Shown here: positions 8,282 through 18,500 of the stretch, piece after piece | Position numbering within the stretch: position 1 is the stretch's first letter | How the letters are laid out: each line of letters begins with the position of its first letter | Assembly (NCBI GenBank): GCA_050015675.1 | Contig: JBEKAY010000008.1 | Span: 1 to 64,000, forward strand | DNA from: Fen-1298 sp050015675 | Lineage (GTDB): Bacteria; Bacteroidota; Ignavibacteria; UBA10030 | DNA: 64,000 nucleotides | Direction: 5' to 3' | Made by a program: the position numbers and the translations under genes | The notes under the pieces: model-generated | Told to the model about the DNA's origin: nothing | What the model saw: the letters and a program-made list of their open reading frames with translations, nothing else | Database searches by the model: none

Positions 8282-9769
8282 TCATGCGTTATGCTTTAAA
8301 AGATCTTTATAAAGGTTGATGTACTTCCGTGCAGAATTTTCCCATGAAAAATTACACATCATGCCATTCCGCATTAAACGTTTCCATTCTTCGGGCTGTT
8401 GGAAGACCTTAAGAGCTCGCTGGATCACCTTCATTAATTCTTTCGATTCATATTTTTCAAACTTAAATCCTGTTCCTTTTCCATTACCAGTGTAATCTTC
8501 CACTGTATCGTCTAATCCACCGGTTGCACGGACAATTGGGATCGTTCCATAACGCATGCTGTACATCTGGTTTAATCCGCAAGGCTCGTACTTAGACGGC
8601 ATGAGAAACATATCCGTTCCCGCTTCAATCATATGGGCTAATTCATCATCATAGCCGATGAATGCAGAAATTCGTTTTGGATATTTTTTTTCAAGCGCTT
8701 CTACTTTCTTTTCGTAGTCTCTTTCACCTGCAACAAGCATAACTATCTGGACATCAAGCCGAATGACATCATCTATAATATCAAAAACTAAATCAAATCC
8801 TTTCTGATCCGTAAGGCGGCTAATCATCCCGATGACAGGCCGGTTTTCGGAGAATTCCATTCCTAACTTCGTTAGGAGCGCTCGTTTATTGTCAATTTTC
8901 GCTTCAATAGATTTGACATCAAATTTTCGGAAGCTGTATTCATCGGTTGCTGGATCCCAAATTTGGTAATCAATACCATTAAGAATTCCACTTAAGTCTT
9001 TTCTTCGTGTAGTAAGCAAACCGTTGAGTCCGGCGCCTATTTCAGAAGATTTGCAAATTTCGTCAGCATACTTTTCACTGACTGTCGTAATAGCATCAGA
9101 GAAAAAGATGCCTGTCTTAAGGAAGTTAAAGTTGCCATACGCTTCTACGCCATCCGGGTTAAATAACTCCGCCGGCAGGTTCGATTTTGCAAATGACTCC
9201 TGTGGAAAGGCGCCTTGGTATCCCATGTTATGTATAGTGAAAACTGTTTTCATCGATTTGAAGAACGGATCCGCCATGCACATTGTCTTGAGGTACGCAG
9301 ATATTAAGCCCGACTGCCAATCGTTGCAATGAATGATATCCGGCTGCCATCCAAGCCGTTTTAATGTTTCTATCACACCTCGGCAGAAGAAGATGAACCG
9401 TTCATCGTTATCTTTATAATCTTTCTTTGTCGTTGGACTTTGGTAAATGCCATCGCGACCATAATAATTGACGTTGTCTAAAAAATAAACCTGAACTTTT
9501 TCTTTCAAATTATTGATGAAAGAAGATTTGACGTTCCCGAGTTCGACAATGCTTCCAACCGGAATCGGAATTTCGTGTAATCGTATGATGTCATGCAATC
9601 TAAACTTCCGTTCACCGATAAATCGATATCGCGGCATCATTATGCGGATCTCGTGCCCGAGATCTTTGATTGCTTTAGGAAGGGCACCAGAAACATCGGC
9701 AAGCCCGCCGGTTTTTGCGAATGGATATACTTCGCTCGTAACAAATAGAATGTTCAGTGGTCTAGACAT
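8282..9769 (-). CDS. glgA: Glycogen synthase (ADP-glucose type)
   Basis: GlgA extends alpha-1,4-glucan chains from ADP-glucose and is a GT5 enzyme. The 495-residue protein has the diagnostic KTGGL motif at residues 19-23, MGYQG-type acceptor-site residues in the first domain, ISRLTDQKGFD at the start of the second Rossmann domain, and the late EPCGLNQMYSMRYG and RATGGLDDTV motifs. The ATG is preceded by AGGTGAT. It begins the minus-strand series that continues, after 141 bases, into the DUF4270-like lipoprotein. No other glycogen gene is in the window. Confidence 0.97.
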   Translation of the reverse strand: MSRPLNILFVTSEVYPFAKTGGLADVSGALPKAIKDLGHEIRIMMPRYRFIGERKFRLHDIIRLHEIPIPVGSIVELGNVKSSFINNLKEKVQVYFLDNVNYYGRDGIYQSPTTKKDYKDNDERFIFFCRGVIETLKRLGWQPDIIHCNDWQSGLISAYLKTMCMADPFFKSMKTVFTIHNMGYQGAFPQESFAKSNLPAELFNPDGVEAYGNFNFLKTGIFFSDAITTVSEKYADEICKSSEIGAGLNGLLTTRRKDLSGILNGIDYQIWDPATDEYSFRKFDVKSIEAKIDNKRALLTKLGMEFSENRPVIGMISRLTDQKGFDLVFDIIDDVIRLDVQIVMLVAGERDYEKKVEALEKKYPKRISAFIGYDDELAHMIEAGTDMFLMPSKYEPCGLNQMYSMRYGTIPIVRATGGLDDTVEDYTGNGKGTGFKFEKYESKELMKVIQRALKVFQQPEEWKRLMRNGMMCNFSWENSARKYINLYKDLLKHNA

Positions 9770-10041
9770 ATCACCTAAATCAGGATAAATTCTTTTGGTG
9801 AAACTAATTTAGCGAAATATTGGCAGAACTGCAAAACAAATCATCTATTTCTAAAAATTCCACGCATCTCAAATAAGGGACAGATCAAAAATTTAATTTG
9901 TTGAATGCAAAAGAGATGAGAATTTTATAGTTGAAATTCATCCAAATAATAGAAAATATATATCATACGCTATAGATTAGTTTATACTAAATCTTAGCTC
10001 AATCGCTTGACAATCTTCATTTCATTCGCTATCTTTCTATC
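9770..10041. other. Intergenic region between divergent glgA and the porU leader
   Basis: This AT-rich stretch of about 270 bases separates glgA (leftward) from the rightward RNA/porU unit. It should contain the glgA promoter, though I could not pick one with confidence. The right end carries the promoter described separately at 10007-10035. No open frame of note and no repeat was seen. Confidence 0.5.
10007..10035 (+). promoter_or_regulatory. Sigma-70-type promoter upstream of the structured RNA and porU
   Basis: A perfect -35 hexamer TTGACA (10007-10012) is followed after exactly 17 bases by TATCTT (10030-10035), which matches four of six positions of the -10 consensus. Transcription would start near 10042. 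The form is that of ordinary sigma-70 promoters rather than the TAnnTTTG type described for Bacteroides. It would drive the structured RNA at 10042-10241 and perhaps porU. Confidence 0.5.
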
Positions 10042-10241
10042 AACAAAAAAAGAGTTGCATATTTTTTACGGAGATTGTATCGAAGGCTTGGTAAAGGTTT
10101 ATTCCTAAAGTAATTTATTGCATTTAATGCTATAGGGATTATGTTCGAAGTATAAACCTTTTTCAAGTTCGGCTGACAATCTCTAAAAGAATAGTTTAGC
10201 CGAACGAGAAAATATATTTTCTCTCGTTTGGCTTTTTTTTT
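10042..10241 (+). ncRNA. Putative rod-shaped structured RNA (6S-like layout or porU leader)
   Basis: Nested complementary segments fold this region into one long interrupted rod. They are 10071-10078 with 10176-10183, 10087-10090 with 10164-10167, 10093-10102 with 10152-10161, and 10103-10107 with about 10133-10137, capped by a GCAT-TTA-ATGC hairpin at 10120-10130. The outer helix is separated from the next by two opposed bubbles of about eight bases. A promoter lies just upstream and an intrinsic terminator just downstream, so a stand-alone RNA of about 200 nt is plausible. The shape recalls 6S RNA, but I recognise no conserved primary sequence and did not run a covariance search. It lacks the signatures of SRP RNA or tmRNA. 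A regulatory leader of porU is the alternative. Confidence 0.5.
10198..10241 (+). terminator. Intrinsic terminator abutting the porU start codon
   Basis: AGCCGAACGAGA at 10198-10209 pairs with TCTCTCGTTTGGCT at 10220-10233 (one G-T wobble, a two-base bulge), and the stem runs straight into a tract of nine T residues ending at 10241. The next base is the A of the porU ATG. An exact 8-bp competing helix, 10167-10174 with 10198-10205, would remove the left arm of the terminator, so an attenuator-style switch is possible. Confidence 0.75.
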
Positions 10242-13200
10242 ATGAAAAATACTTTTGCAATTATAATCTTTTTGTTAGTCAGAACGCTGACCGGTACAGC
10301 GCAGACGTTGACAGACATCCGAATTATGCATGAAGACCAACAATCTGTTGTTCTTGAATTTACACCGCACATAACTGCTGAACATGTGACTGGGACTCAT
10401 GGAGGTATTTTTACACGGTTTCATTTTTTCGAAAGCCAAATAACATTCGATACGACGGGACAAGCAGATTTCTCGCGGAATATTCTGTTACTTTTTCCAT
10501 CAACACGCTATTCATTTCAAGTACTTGGGAGTGAATTTCAAACTAGAGATTCGACAAAACTTCTGCCGAAACCAACAATAAAATCCCTGAAAGATTTTGG
10601 AATAAGTGAAAGCTACGACGACGCGAAGTTCATCCAAGAGGCACGATCTTCATCACAGAGGTCTCTTGCAGAAGTCGTGCGGGTCGGGAAAACAAGTATC
10701 GGAAGCGTTGGAACCATAATATTACGCCCTATCCAAGTGATAGATAAAAAAAGAGTAAAGGTGTTTTCGCGAATCACAATCAGGCTTGAATTCAAAGATG
10801 CTTTTCAGAATGGTATGCGTTCCACCTGTTTCCTTAGAGGAGAGCTACCGAAGAAAGCACAACTTTCCAAAACGATGCAGATCGGTTTGCGTAAAATCAC
10901 TGCGGGTAATTCTCCATTTGCACAGGGAGATTGGTACCGAATCGATGTAACTGATGCTGGTATGTACAAATTGGATTTTAATTACTTGCACAATTTGAAT
11001 ATTTCCGTTAGTGATATCAATTCAATCAGGTTGTTTGGAAATGGTGGCTTAGTAATCCCAGACAACACTACAGATCCGGTGCCGGACTCATTAGTCGAAA
11101 TCCCTCGGCTTGTTGTACGAAAAAATAGCATCGGTACCGATACAGCAGATTATATCATTTTCTATGGACGCGGAGTAAGGGGTTGGCACTACAATGCAGA
11201 CAGTAAAAATTTCCAGCATTATATTAATCCTTACACTGAAAAGAATTCCTATTTCGTTACAGTGAGTCAAGAAACGGGAATACAAATGGATTCAATTGTC
11301 TCTCCAAGTCCGACTTCGACTTCACTACAATATTTTCAGGAAAAAATATTTAACGAGAAAGAGCAAACAAATCTTTTAAACACTGGCAAAAGATGGGCGT
11401 GGTCAGAATTTTCAGGAACAAATAATACTTACACGTATTACAATTCGCTGCCAGGAATAGTTTCAAATACACAAATTAATTATGCATTCAACTTCATGCG
11501 CCGCTCTTCGTTCACAGATTTATTGAATATATTTGAGAATGGTATCCAACTTCAACAAAGTCAAAGTTCTATGTCGCCAACGACTATGGGAGACGGTGAA
11601 ACCGGTTCTTACGCAGAAGATCTGCCGGTTACTGCGACCGGAGGATTGCCACAACCTAATCCGAATTCGAGTGTAGTTAAAATCCAGGTGACGAGCAGCG
11701 ATCAAGCTTCAGAGACTTGGTTAGATTGGCTGGAAATTTATTATCAACGAAAATTCGAAGCCTTGAACGATGCGCTTTTATTCACAACATCAGATACTGC
11801 GGGATCAATTCAATACAGCGTAAGTAATCTTTCATCTGAAGTCCGCGCCTTCGACGTCACAAATCATGATGGTGTGAAGCAAATAAAATTCAATCAGACA
11901 GGTTCTTCGTGCACGTTTCAACTTCAACAGACTGCGGGAAGTGTATGTCAGATTGCTGTAGTCGGTAAGAACGGTTATGTCACTCCCTCGACAGCGACAA
12001 AAATTCAGAAATTTGTTCCCAATAATCTTCACGATTTTCAAAATCAAATTGATTTCATAATTATTTCTCCGGCCGAATTTATCTCTGAAGCAAACAGATT
12101 AAAAGATTATCGCCAATTAAACGACAGCTTAAATACATTAGTTGTGGACATTCAGCAAATCTTTAACGAATTCTCTGGCGGTCTTCCGGATCCGTTGGCG
12201 ATACGGGAATTCTTAAATTATACTCAAAACAATTGGGTGGATCCAAAACCACGATATGTCTTATTGTTCGGTGCTGGACACTTTGACTATAAAAATATTA
12301 GTACAAATCAACATAATTGGGTGCCGCCGGTCGAAACAGAAGAATCTTTCGAAACAATGGATTCATACCCAAGCGACGACAAATTTGTTATGCTTGGCCC
12401 TTCATATTCTTATGCACTTGCAATCGGACGGTTCCCGGCGCGCAATCTCAAAGACGTTACCACAATGGTGGATAAGGTAATTTCTTATGAAACAACTTCT
12501 CCATTAGATCCGTGGCGCAATAGAATAACATTTGTTTCCGATGACGGAAAAACTTCGACCGGAGATGACGGCTCAACGTACACCGATCATTCTGAAGAAA
12601 TATCTGAATCACCTGCGCTTATAAACTATGAAAAAACCAAAATTTATGAAGTTGCATATCCTACAGTGAACAGTGCAGGAGGCCGCACAAAGCCGGATGT
12701 AAATAAAGCAATTGTTAACGCGATTAATTCGGGAACAATCATTACTAATTATATTGGTCATGGTAATGATCGGTTGTGGGCACATGAAGCAGTATTTACA
12801 CGAGAAGGTGATCTACCGCAACTTGTTAACAAAGATAGATTGACCTTCATTGTAACGGCGACGTGCAGCTATGGATGGTATGATAATCCAAATGAAATCA
12901 GTGCAGGAGAACAATTGGTTACTATGGAACAGGGAGGTGCAATTGCCGATTTTACTGCAGCGCGAGTAGTTTATGATCCTCCAAATTTTGCACTAGATGT
13001 ATCCTTGTTTAATTACCTTTTACAAAGAAATTCCAATGGACAGTTTCCGAGAATAGGCGATGCATGCCTTTTTGCAAAATCAATTAATGGTGACCTTGAT
13101 AATACACGCAAGTTTCACCTCTTAGGCGATCCTACTGTTCGTTTATTAATGCCGAAAGATTCTGCCACGGTCGATAGTATTAATGGTTTCAGTATTTCAG

Positions 13201-14225
13201 CAAATAATGCCATTAAGATAAAATCATTGGGACAAGCACACATTGCTGGTACAGTGAAACAAAATAATGCATTGATATCTTTGTTCAATGGCACTGGCAC
13301 ACTTCAACTTTTTGATTCGCAAAAAGATGTATCAATCATTGATGGAGTTGTTTATAATAATCTTTTCCAATTCAAAGTAACCGGCAGCTTGTTGTACAGC
13401 GGTGATGTCTCTATCACCAATGGACATTATGAAGCTATTGTTCCTATTCCAAAAGATGTAACGATTGGAAAAAGTGCACGAATTTCAATATACGCTTGGA
13501 ACGGTCAATCAGATGCTACGGGAAGTACAGAAAATGTAATGATTGAAGGCATAGATACCACAATAGCCAGAGACACAGTGGGCCCGGTTATAGCAGTGTA
13601 TCTCGATACCATAGCATTTCATCCAGGCGGTGTGGTGAAGAGCAATCCAATTATTATTGTCCAGCTTGAGGATGAAAGCGGCATTAACACATCAACGGTT
13701 GGAGTAGGACATCAATTATCGGCAACCATTAGTAACCCGGTGCGGACGTTCGACCTTTCTAGCTATTATCACAGCAGTCTTGATAATTACAAAAAAGGCG
13801 AAGTGCGTTATCAATTGAATGATCTGAGCGACGGTAAATATACATTGAGCGTGAAAGCGTGGGACAATCAGAACAATTCATCGGAAGCCGAGACTTTTTT
13901 TGAGGTTCACTCGGTTGACGATTTTGCATTGCTCAATGCCGTAAATTATCCTAATCCATTTTCAAATTCGACAACCTTCACATTCCAACGTGCCTCCTAT
14001 GATCCGATAGATGTGCAAATAAAAATTTATTCAATTGCAGGCCGTCTGATCGGAAATATCAGCGTACAAAATATTGCAGATAGTTTTGTGAGAATACCAT
14101 GGGATGGAAAAGATAACGATGGAAACGAACTTGCCAATGGAATTTATTTCTATAAATTAATTGCGCGCGATAAAAATGGACAACGCTCAAGCGAAACAAT
14201 CGGCAAACTCGCTGTAATGCGATAA
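10242..14225 (+). CDS. porU: Type IX secretion system sortase PorU (C25 peptidase family)
   Basis: PorU is the surface cysteine peptidase that cleaves the C-terminal signal from T9SS cargo and attaches the cargo to lipopolysaccharide. The 1327-residue protein has a signal peptide (to about residue 21, TGTAQ), a gingipain-like domain at about 590-950 and catalytic residues His840 (YIGHGN) and Cys875 (TATCSYG). Beta-sandwich sequence follows, and a FlgD-like T9SS C-terminal domain sits at about 1230-1327, beginning NAVNYPNPF. PorV follows, as in Porphyromonas. The ATG sits directly after the T tract of a terminator with no Shine-Dalgarno sequence, yet the signal peptide starts exactly there. 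Translation may be Shine-Dalgarno-independent, or a read-through transcript may be used. Confidence 0.93.
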   Translation: MKNTFAIIIFLLVRTLTGTAQTLTDIRIMHEDQQSVVLEFTPHITAEHVTGTHGGIFTRFHFFESQITFDTTGQADFSRNILLLFPSTRYSFQVLGSEFQTRDSTKLLPKPTIKSLKDFGISESYDDAKFIQEARSSSQRSLAEVVRVGKTSIGSVGTIILRPIQVIDKKRVKVFSRITIRLEFKDAFQNGMRSTCFLRGELPKKAQLSKTMQIGLRKITAGNSPFAQGDWYRIDVTDAGMYKLDFNYLHNLNISVSDINSIRLFGNGGLVIPDNTTDPVPDSLVEIPRLVVRKNSIGTDTADYIIFYGRGVRGWHYNADSKNFQHYINPYTEKNSYFVTVSQETGIQMDSIVSPSPTSTSLQYFQEKIFNEKEQTNLLNTGKRWAWSEFSGTNNTYTYYNSLPGIVSNTQINYAFNFMRRSSFTDLLNIFENGIQLQQSQSSMSPTTMGDGETGSYAEDLPVTATGGLPQPNPNSSVVKIQVTSSDQASETWLDWLEIYYQRKFEALNDALLFTTSDTAGSIQYSVSNLSSEVRAFDVTNHDGVKQIKFNQTGSSCTFQLQQTAGSVCQIAVVGKNGYVTPSTATKIQKFVPNNLHDFQNQIDFIIISPAEFISEANRLKDYRQLNDSLNTLVVDIQQIFNEFSGGLPDPLAIREFLNYTQNNWVDPKPRYVLLFGAGHFDYKNISTNQHNWVPPVETEESFETMDSYPSDDKFVMLGPSYSYALAIGRFPARNLKDVTTMVDKVISYETTSPLDPWRNRITFVSDDGKTSTGDDGSTYTDHSEEISESPALINYEKTKIYEVAYPTVNSAGGRTKPDVNKAIVNAINSGTIITNYIGHGNDRLWAHEAVFTREGDLPQLVNKDRLTFIVTATCSYGWYDNPNEISAGEQLVTMEQGGAIADFTAARVVYDPPNFALDVSLFNYLLQRNSNGQFPRIGDACLFAKSINGDLDNTRKFHLLGDPTVRLLMPKDSATVDSINGFSISANNAIKIKSLGQAHIAGTVKQNNALISLFNGTGTLQLFDSQKDVSIIDGVVYNNLFQFKVTGSLLYSGDVSITNGHYEAIVPIPKDVTIGKSARISIYAWNGQSDATGSTENVMIEGIDTTIARDTVGPVIAVYLDTIAFHPGGVVKSNPIIIVQLEDESGINTSTVGVGHQLSATISNPVRTFDLSSYYHSSLDNYKKGEVRYQLNDLSDGKYTLSVKAWDNQNNSSEAETFFEVHSVDDFALLNAVNYPNPFSNSTTFTFQRASYDPIDVQIKIYSIAGRLIGNISVQNIADSFVRIPWDGKDNDGNELANGIYFYKLIARDKNGQRSSETIGKLAVMR

Positions 14226-14354
14226 TCCATTGAAGGCAAGCTCAGGTCAAGTGATAACGATAGAAAAAGTGAATCTAAAAATAAATTTGTGCATGGTACT
14301 CACGATGGTCAAAAATTATATCAGCATTCATTATTCTTAGGAGGATTACACGTT

Positions 14355-15470
14355 ATGATAAAAAAAATGTTTTTTATAATACTCATGTTAGGAATTTGTG
14401 CCTCAGAAATAGTTCGGGCACAGAGCGCAACAACAACAGCAGTACCGTTTTTGCTCATCGTGCCGGATTCGAGAGCAAGCGGAATGGGGGAGATTGGTGT
14501 AGCACTGGCGGATAATGCATGGGCTACATATTGGAATCCTGCCGGACTTGCATTCCAAAAAGGCTCTGAACTTGCAATGACCCACACTAATTGGCTCCCT
14601 GGTTTGGGATTATCAGATATCTGGATCGCTCATCTTGCATACAAACAACCCGTTGAAGATTTGGATGGGATAGTAGGCGCTCAATTAACATATCTCAATC
14701 TCGGTGAATTTAATAGAACGAGTTCTTCGCCAGATGTAATCGGAACATTTACCGGATATGAGATGGCTTTTGCCGCTACGTACAGTACGAAGCTCACCGA
14801 CCAATTAGGTATCGGCACAAGTGTAAGAATTATCTATTCTCATCTTGCAGATCAAGGAGCCGGGCAAGAACAGGGGAGTGGAACTTCAACCGGATTTTGT
14901 TTCGATCTTGGATTAATGTATCGTCCGCTTGTATTGAACATTCCTTTAACAGGTATTGATCTTGGCAAGAGCATTAGTTTTGGCATGAATATTGCCAACA
15001 TCGGACCTAAAATGTCTTACGTGGACAGAGCGCAAGCCGATCCTTTACCGATGAATCTTCGTCTTGGTATTGCTTATAAAATTCTTGAAAGTGACTACAA
15101 TAACATGAATGCCACTGCAGAAGTAAGTCGATTACTAGTGAATCGGTATGGAGCTTCATCGGATGAATTTTACAAAGCATTCTTCACCACGTGGACAAGC
15201 GGTAATATAAGCGAACAAATACGCAAATTCGATTCCGGGTTAGGATTGGAATATTGGTATGGTGCCCCCAAGCTCATTGGATTGCGTGTTGGATATTTTT
15301 ATGAGGATCCGAGAGAAGGAAACCGCAAGTTTATGACATTCGGCGCCGGCCTTCGGTACGATATCTATGCATTCGATTTTGGATACCTGAGCGCTTTTGA
15401 AGGTCAGCATCCCCTCGATGGAACGCTGCGATTGACACTCTCGATTGGCTGGGGCGGTGATGTGAACTAA
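14355..15470 (+). CDS. porV: Type IX secretion outer-membrane protein PorV
   Basis: PorV is a 14-stranded outer-membrane barrel of the FadL type that shuttles T9SS cargo from the translocon to PorU. The chosen start at 14355 is preceded by a strong ribosome site (AGGAGG at 14339-14344) and gives a signal peptide of about 22 residues. An upstream ATG at 14289 would add 22 unlikely residues. The mature N-terminus SATTTAVPFLLIVPDSRASGM and the following WNPAGL element are typical of the PorV/PorQ family. It sits 129 bases after porU, which supports PorV rather than PorQ. Confidence 0.9.
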   Translation: MIKKMFFIILMLGICASEIVRAQSATTTAVPFLLIVPDSRASGMGEIGVALADNAWATYWNPAGLAFQKGSELAMTHTNWLPGLGLSDIWIAHLAYKQPVEDLDGIVGAQLTYLNLGEFNRTSSSPDVIGTFTGYEMAFAATYSTKLTDQLGIGTSVRIIYSHLADQGAGQEQGSGTSTGFCFDLGLMYRPLVLNIPLTGIDLGKSISFGMNIANIGPKMSYVDRAQADPLPMNLRLGIAYKILESDYNNMNATAEVSRLLVNRYGASSDEFYKAFFTTWTSGNISEQIRKFDSGLGLEYWYGAPKLIGLRVGYFYEDPREGNRKFMTFGAGLRYDIYAFDFGYLSAFEGQHPLDGTLRLTLSIGWGGDVN

Positions 15471-15564
15471 AAATTTCTTGCACGTGTGTGGAATTGCTGA
15501 AGGTTGTGGCAATATTTTATTGCTATCTGTATAAGATCAGTTACTAGCAAAGATTGGAGTTCAT

Positions 15565-18500
15565 GTGAGAAGAGCATGGGCAATGTGTGCGTTGCTCCTT
15601 ATTGGCAACGTATCGTTTGCGCAAAAACGAATTGAGCTTTCACATCCATTGCGAAAGATCATGAATTCTGGACAGATACAGTCAAACATTATAGCACCGC
15701 GGGATACCGTTCGTATTCTTGCTATCATGGTAGAATTCCAGACTGACGCCGATGACCAGACGACAGGTAATGGAAAATTTCAATCGATTTCAACTGCAGC
15801 CACAGACATATTGATCGATCCGCCGCCGCACGATTCGTTGTATTTTAAAAATAAAATTCAATTTGTTGAAAATTATTTCCACAAAGTATCAAATGGAAAA
15901 CTTACTGTTACAGGGGCCGTGTATGGCGATAGCAGGCGAATTACACTTTCAAAGCAAATGAAGTCTTATTCACCTCCGACGAATACGAATGACAACAGCA
16001 ACCTTGCTGATCTGGCAAGAGAGAGCTGGCAGATTGCAGATTCACTTTATCCGGAGATCGATTTTCAAAAGTACGATGCCTTTGTTATTTTTCATGCAGG
16101 AACAGGACGAGATCTTGATTTAGTAAGCTCAATAGGGTACAATCCTACTCCATATGATATTCCCTCGCTGTATTTTGATTCAACCGCATTTGCAGTCGCA
16201 ATAGGACAATCTTCTTTCCCGGGCTTTTTGAATGGTATCATCAAAAACACAATTATTTTGCCGGAAACCGAGTCGCGCGACCTCCCTGTAAATTCAGGCA
16301 CACAGTTATATCAATTCAGCATCAACGGAATGTTTGCTGCGTCTGTAGGAAGTTATTTGGGATTGCCGGATTTATTCGATACAAAAACCGGCGGGTCCGG
16401 CATTGGACAGTTTGGATTGATGGACGGTGCAGCGATATTTGCTTATAACGGGCTCTTTCCGCCTGAGCCCAGCGCATGGGAAAAAATGTATTTAGGATGG
16501 CTCATACCAATTACAATCGGAAGTTCATCAACAAATCTTTCCGTGCCGGCAGTCGGATTAAAATATCCAACGAAGCAAGACACCGTTTATAAGATTCCAA
16601 TAACTTCATCGGAATATTTTCTCGTAGAAAACAGAAATAGAAATCCTAAAAGCAACGGTTTGGATATTAAGATTGCAAACGCAAAAGGAGACACACTTTG
16701 GCGTCATTTCAGCCAGGATACTGACTGCTTTCGCTATTATGATGTGAGCGGAATCAACGGCTCGATTGTCGATGTGAGCAATTATGATTGGGCGATAATC
16801 GGTGAAACCGATGGTACCGGAAAGTACGATGGCGGTGGAATACTCATCTGGCACATTGATGAAAATATGATTCAAGCTGGATTGAGCACAAACTCAGTCA
16901 ATGCGAATCTGGATCATCGCGGCGTCGATTTGGAAGAAGCGGATGGTTCAAAAGATATTGGTCAATCCTATGCATCCTTGACGGCTGGCTCCGGGACAGA
17001 GAATGGAAGTCCTCTTGATTGCTGGTTTAATGGCAATTCAGCAATTCCATATAAAAACATCTTTGATCAGAGCTCGTTTCCGAATAGCAACAGTTTTTCA
17101 GGCGCTGCAAGTTTGGTGACGATTAGAAATTTTAGTTTAAGGTCACCGCGAATGACGATGACTGTAGACATTGGGAACCAGATACTTCTTCGAGATTCTT
17201 TAATGCACCGCGAATTTAAAAACACAAACGTGACTTCATTCCCTACGTCAACAAAAAATCATCTCTATCTTCCAACAAACAATGGAATTTATGCACTCTA
17301 TAACAATGGACAAAGCTTATTAGGACCAACAGATCTCCTGACACTTTCAGCAACTTCCAATGGTGTTGCAGTAAATGTGTTGCCTGATTCCACTGAAATA
17401 GTCGCGAGCGTACAGGATAGTGTTTTGAGAATCTTTAAATTCTCATTCCACGGCGGTCAAAGTTCAATTGACAGTTCCAGAAAAACTTACACACATCGCT
17501 TCACGACTTCTCCATGCTTTGCACAATTGGATTCGTTGTCCCTACTTGTTGGCGCAGAAACGGGAACAATCTATCAGTTTGACACGAATGGCGACACGAT
17601 TTCTAAGCGTTCAGTTGGAACTGATCCAGTTTCGTCAATCACATTGCTGTCATTATCTTCATCGACAAAGCCAAATGAATATTTCTTTACATCAGGTAAT
17701 AAGATTTGCGGTGAGAATTCAATAGCTGATTTGCCAGCTTCACCAAACAGCTGGATACTTGCTGCGGCTGTATCAACAAAAGGAAATTATATAATCGCAG
17801 CGGAAAATAATGGGAACAGAATAATATCTTATAATCAATCTTTGTCCCAAAAGAATTTTGAGATTAGCATTTCCGGCTCTGGAATTCGCGAGCTTGCAAT
17901 AGCAGATATTGATGGAGATGGAGAAAAAGATGTTGTAGTCCAATCCGCAAATTCGCTCTCGGTTATTAATCGTATCGGTTCAATGCTTGATGGTTTTCCG
18001 ATCCAAACACGAACCGGCTTGGAATTTACCGGAACGCCACTTATTGTGGATTTCAACGGAGATGCTAAACAAGAAATTGTGCTCCTGACAAACGATGGCG
18101 AGATGTGGGTGTATGATCGAAATGGAAAAATGCTTTCAGGGTTCCCGGTACAAATTACTTCTCCGGGAAAAGCGTTTCCCATGGCTTATACGAACATATC
18201 TAACAAATTAAGTATAGCGGTTCTTTCAGAAACCGGTTCATTCGATGCATACCTTACTTCGAGTTCCGTTACGTCAACTTCATTAACGTGGTGGCAGCAT
18301 TTGTGCGATGAACGGCACAGCAATATGAATGCAAGTGTCACTCAGCAAGTTATTCCTATCAGCACAGAATTCTTTCCGAAATCACACGTGTATAACTGGC
18401 CGAATCCTGTCTATGGCCAATCGACACAAATCAGATACTTTACAAACGAGGATGCTAGTGTTACAATAACTATTCTTGACCTTTCCGGCAGGAAGATAAC

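Noticed and set aside
15512..15530. Inverted repeat GCAATA/TATTGC between porV and the M6-like gene, considered as a terminator
   Set aside because: The stem is six base pairs without a following T tract, so it is too weak to call.
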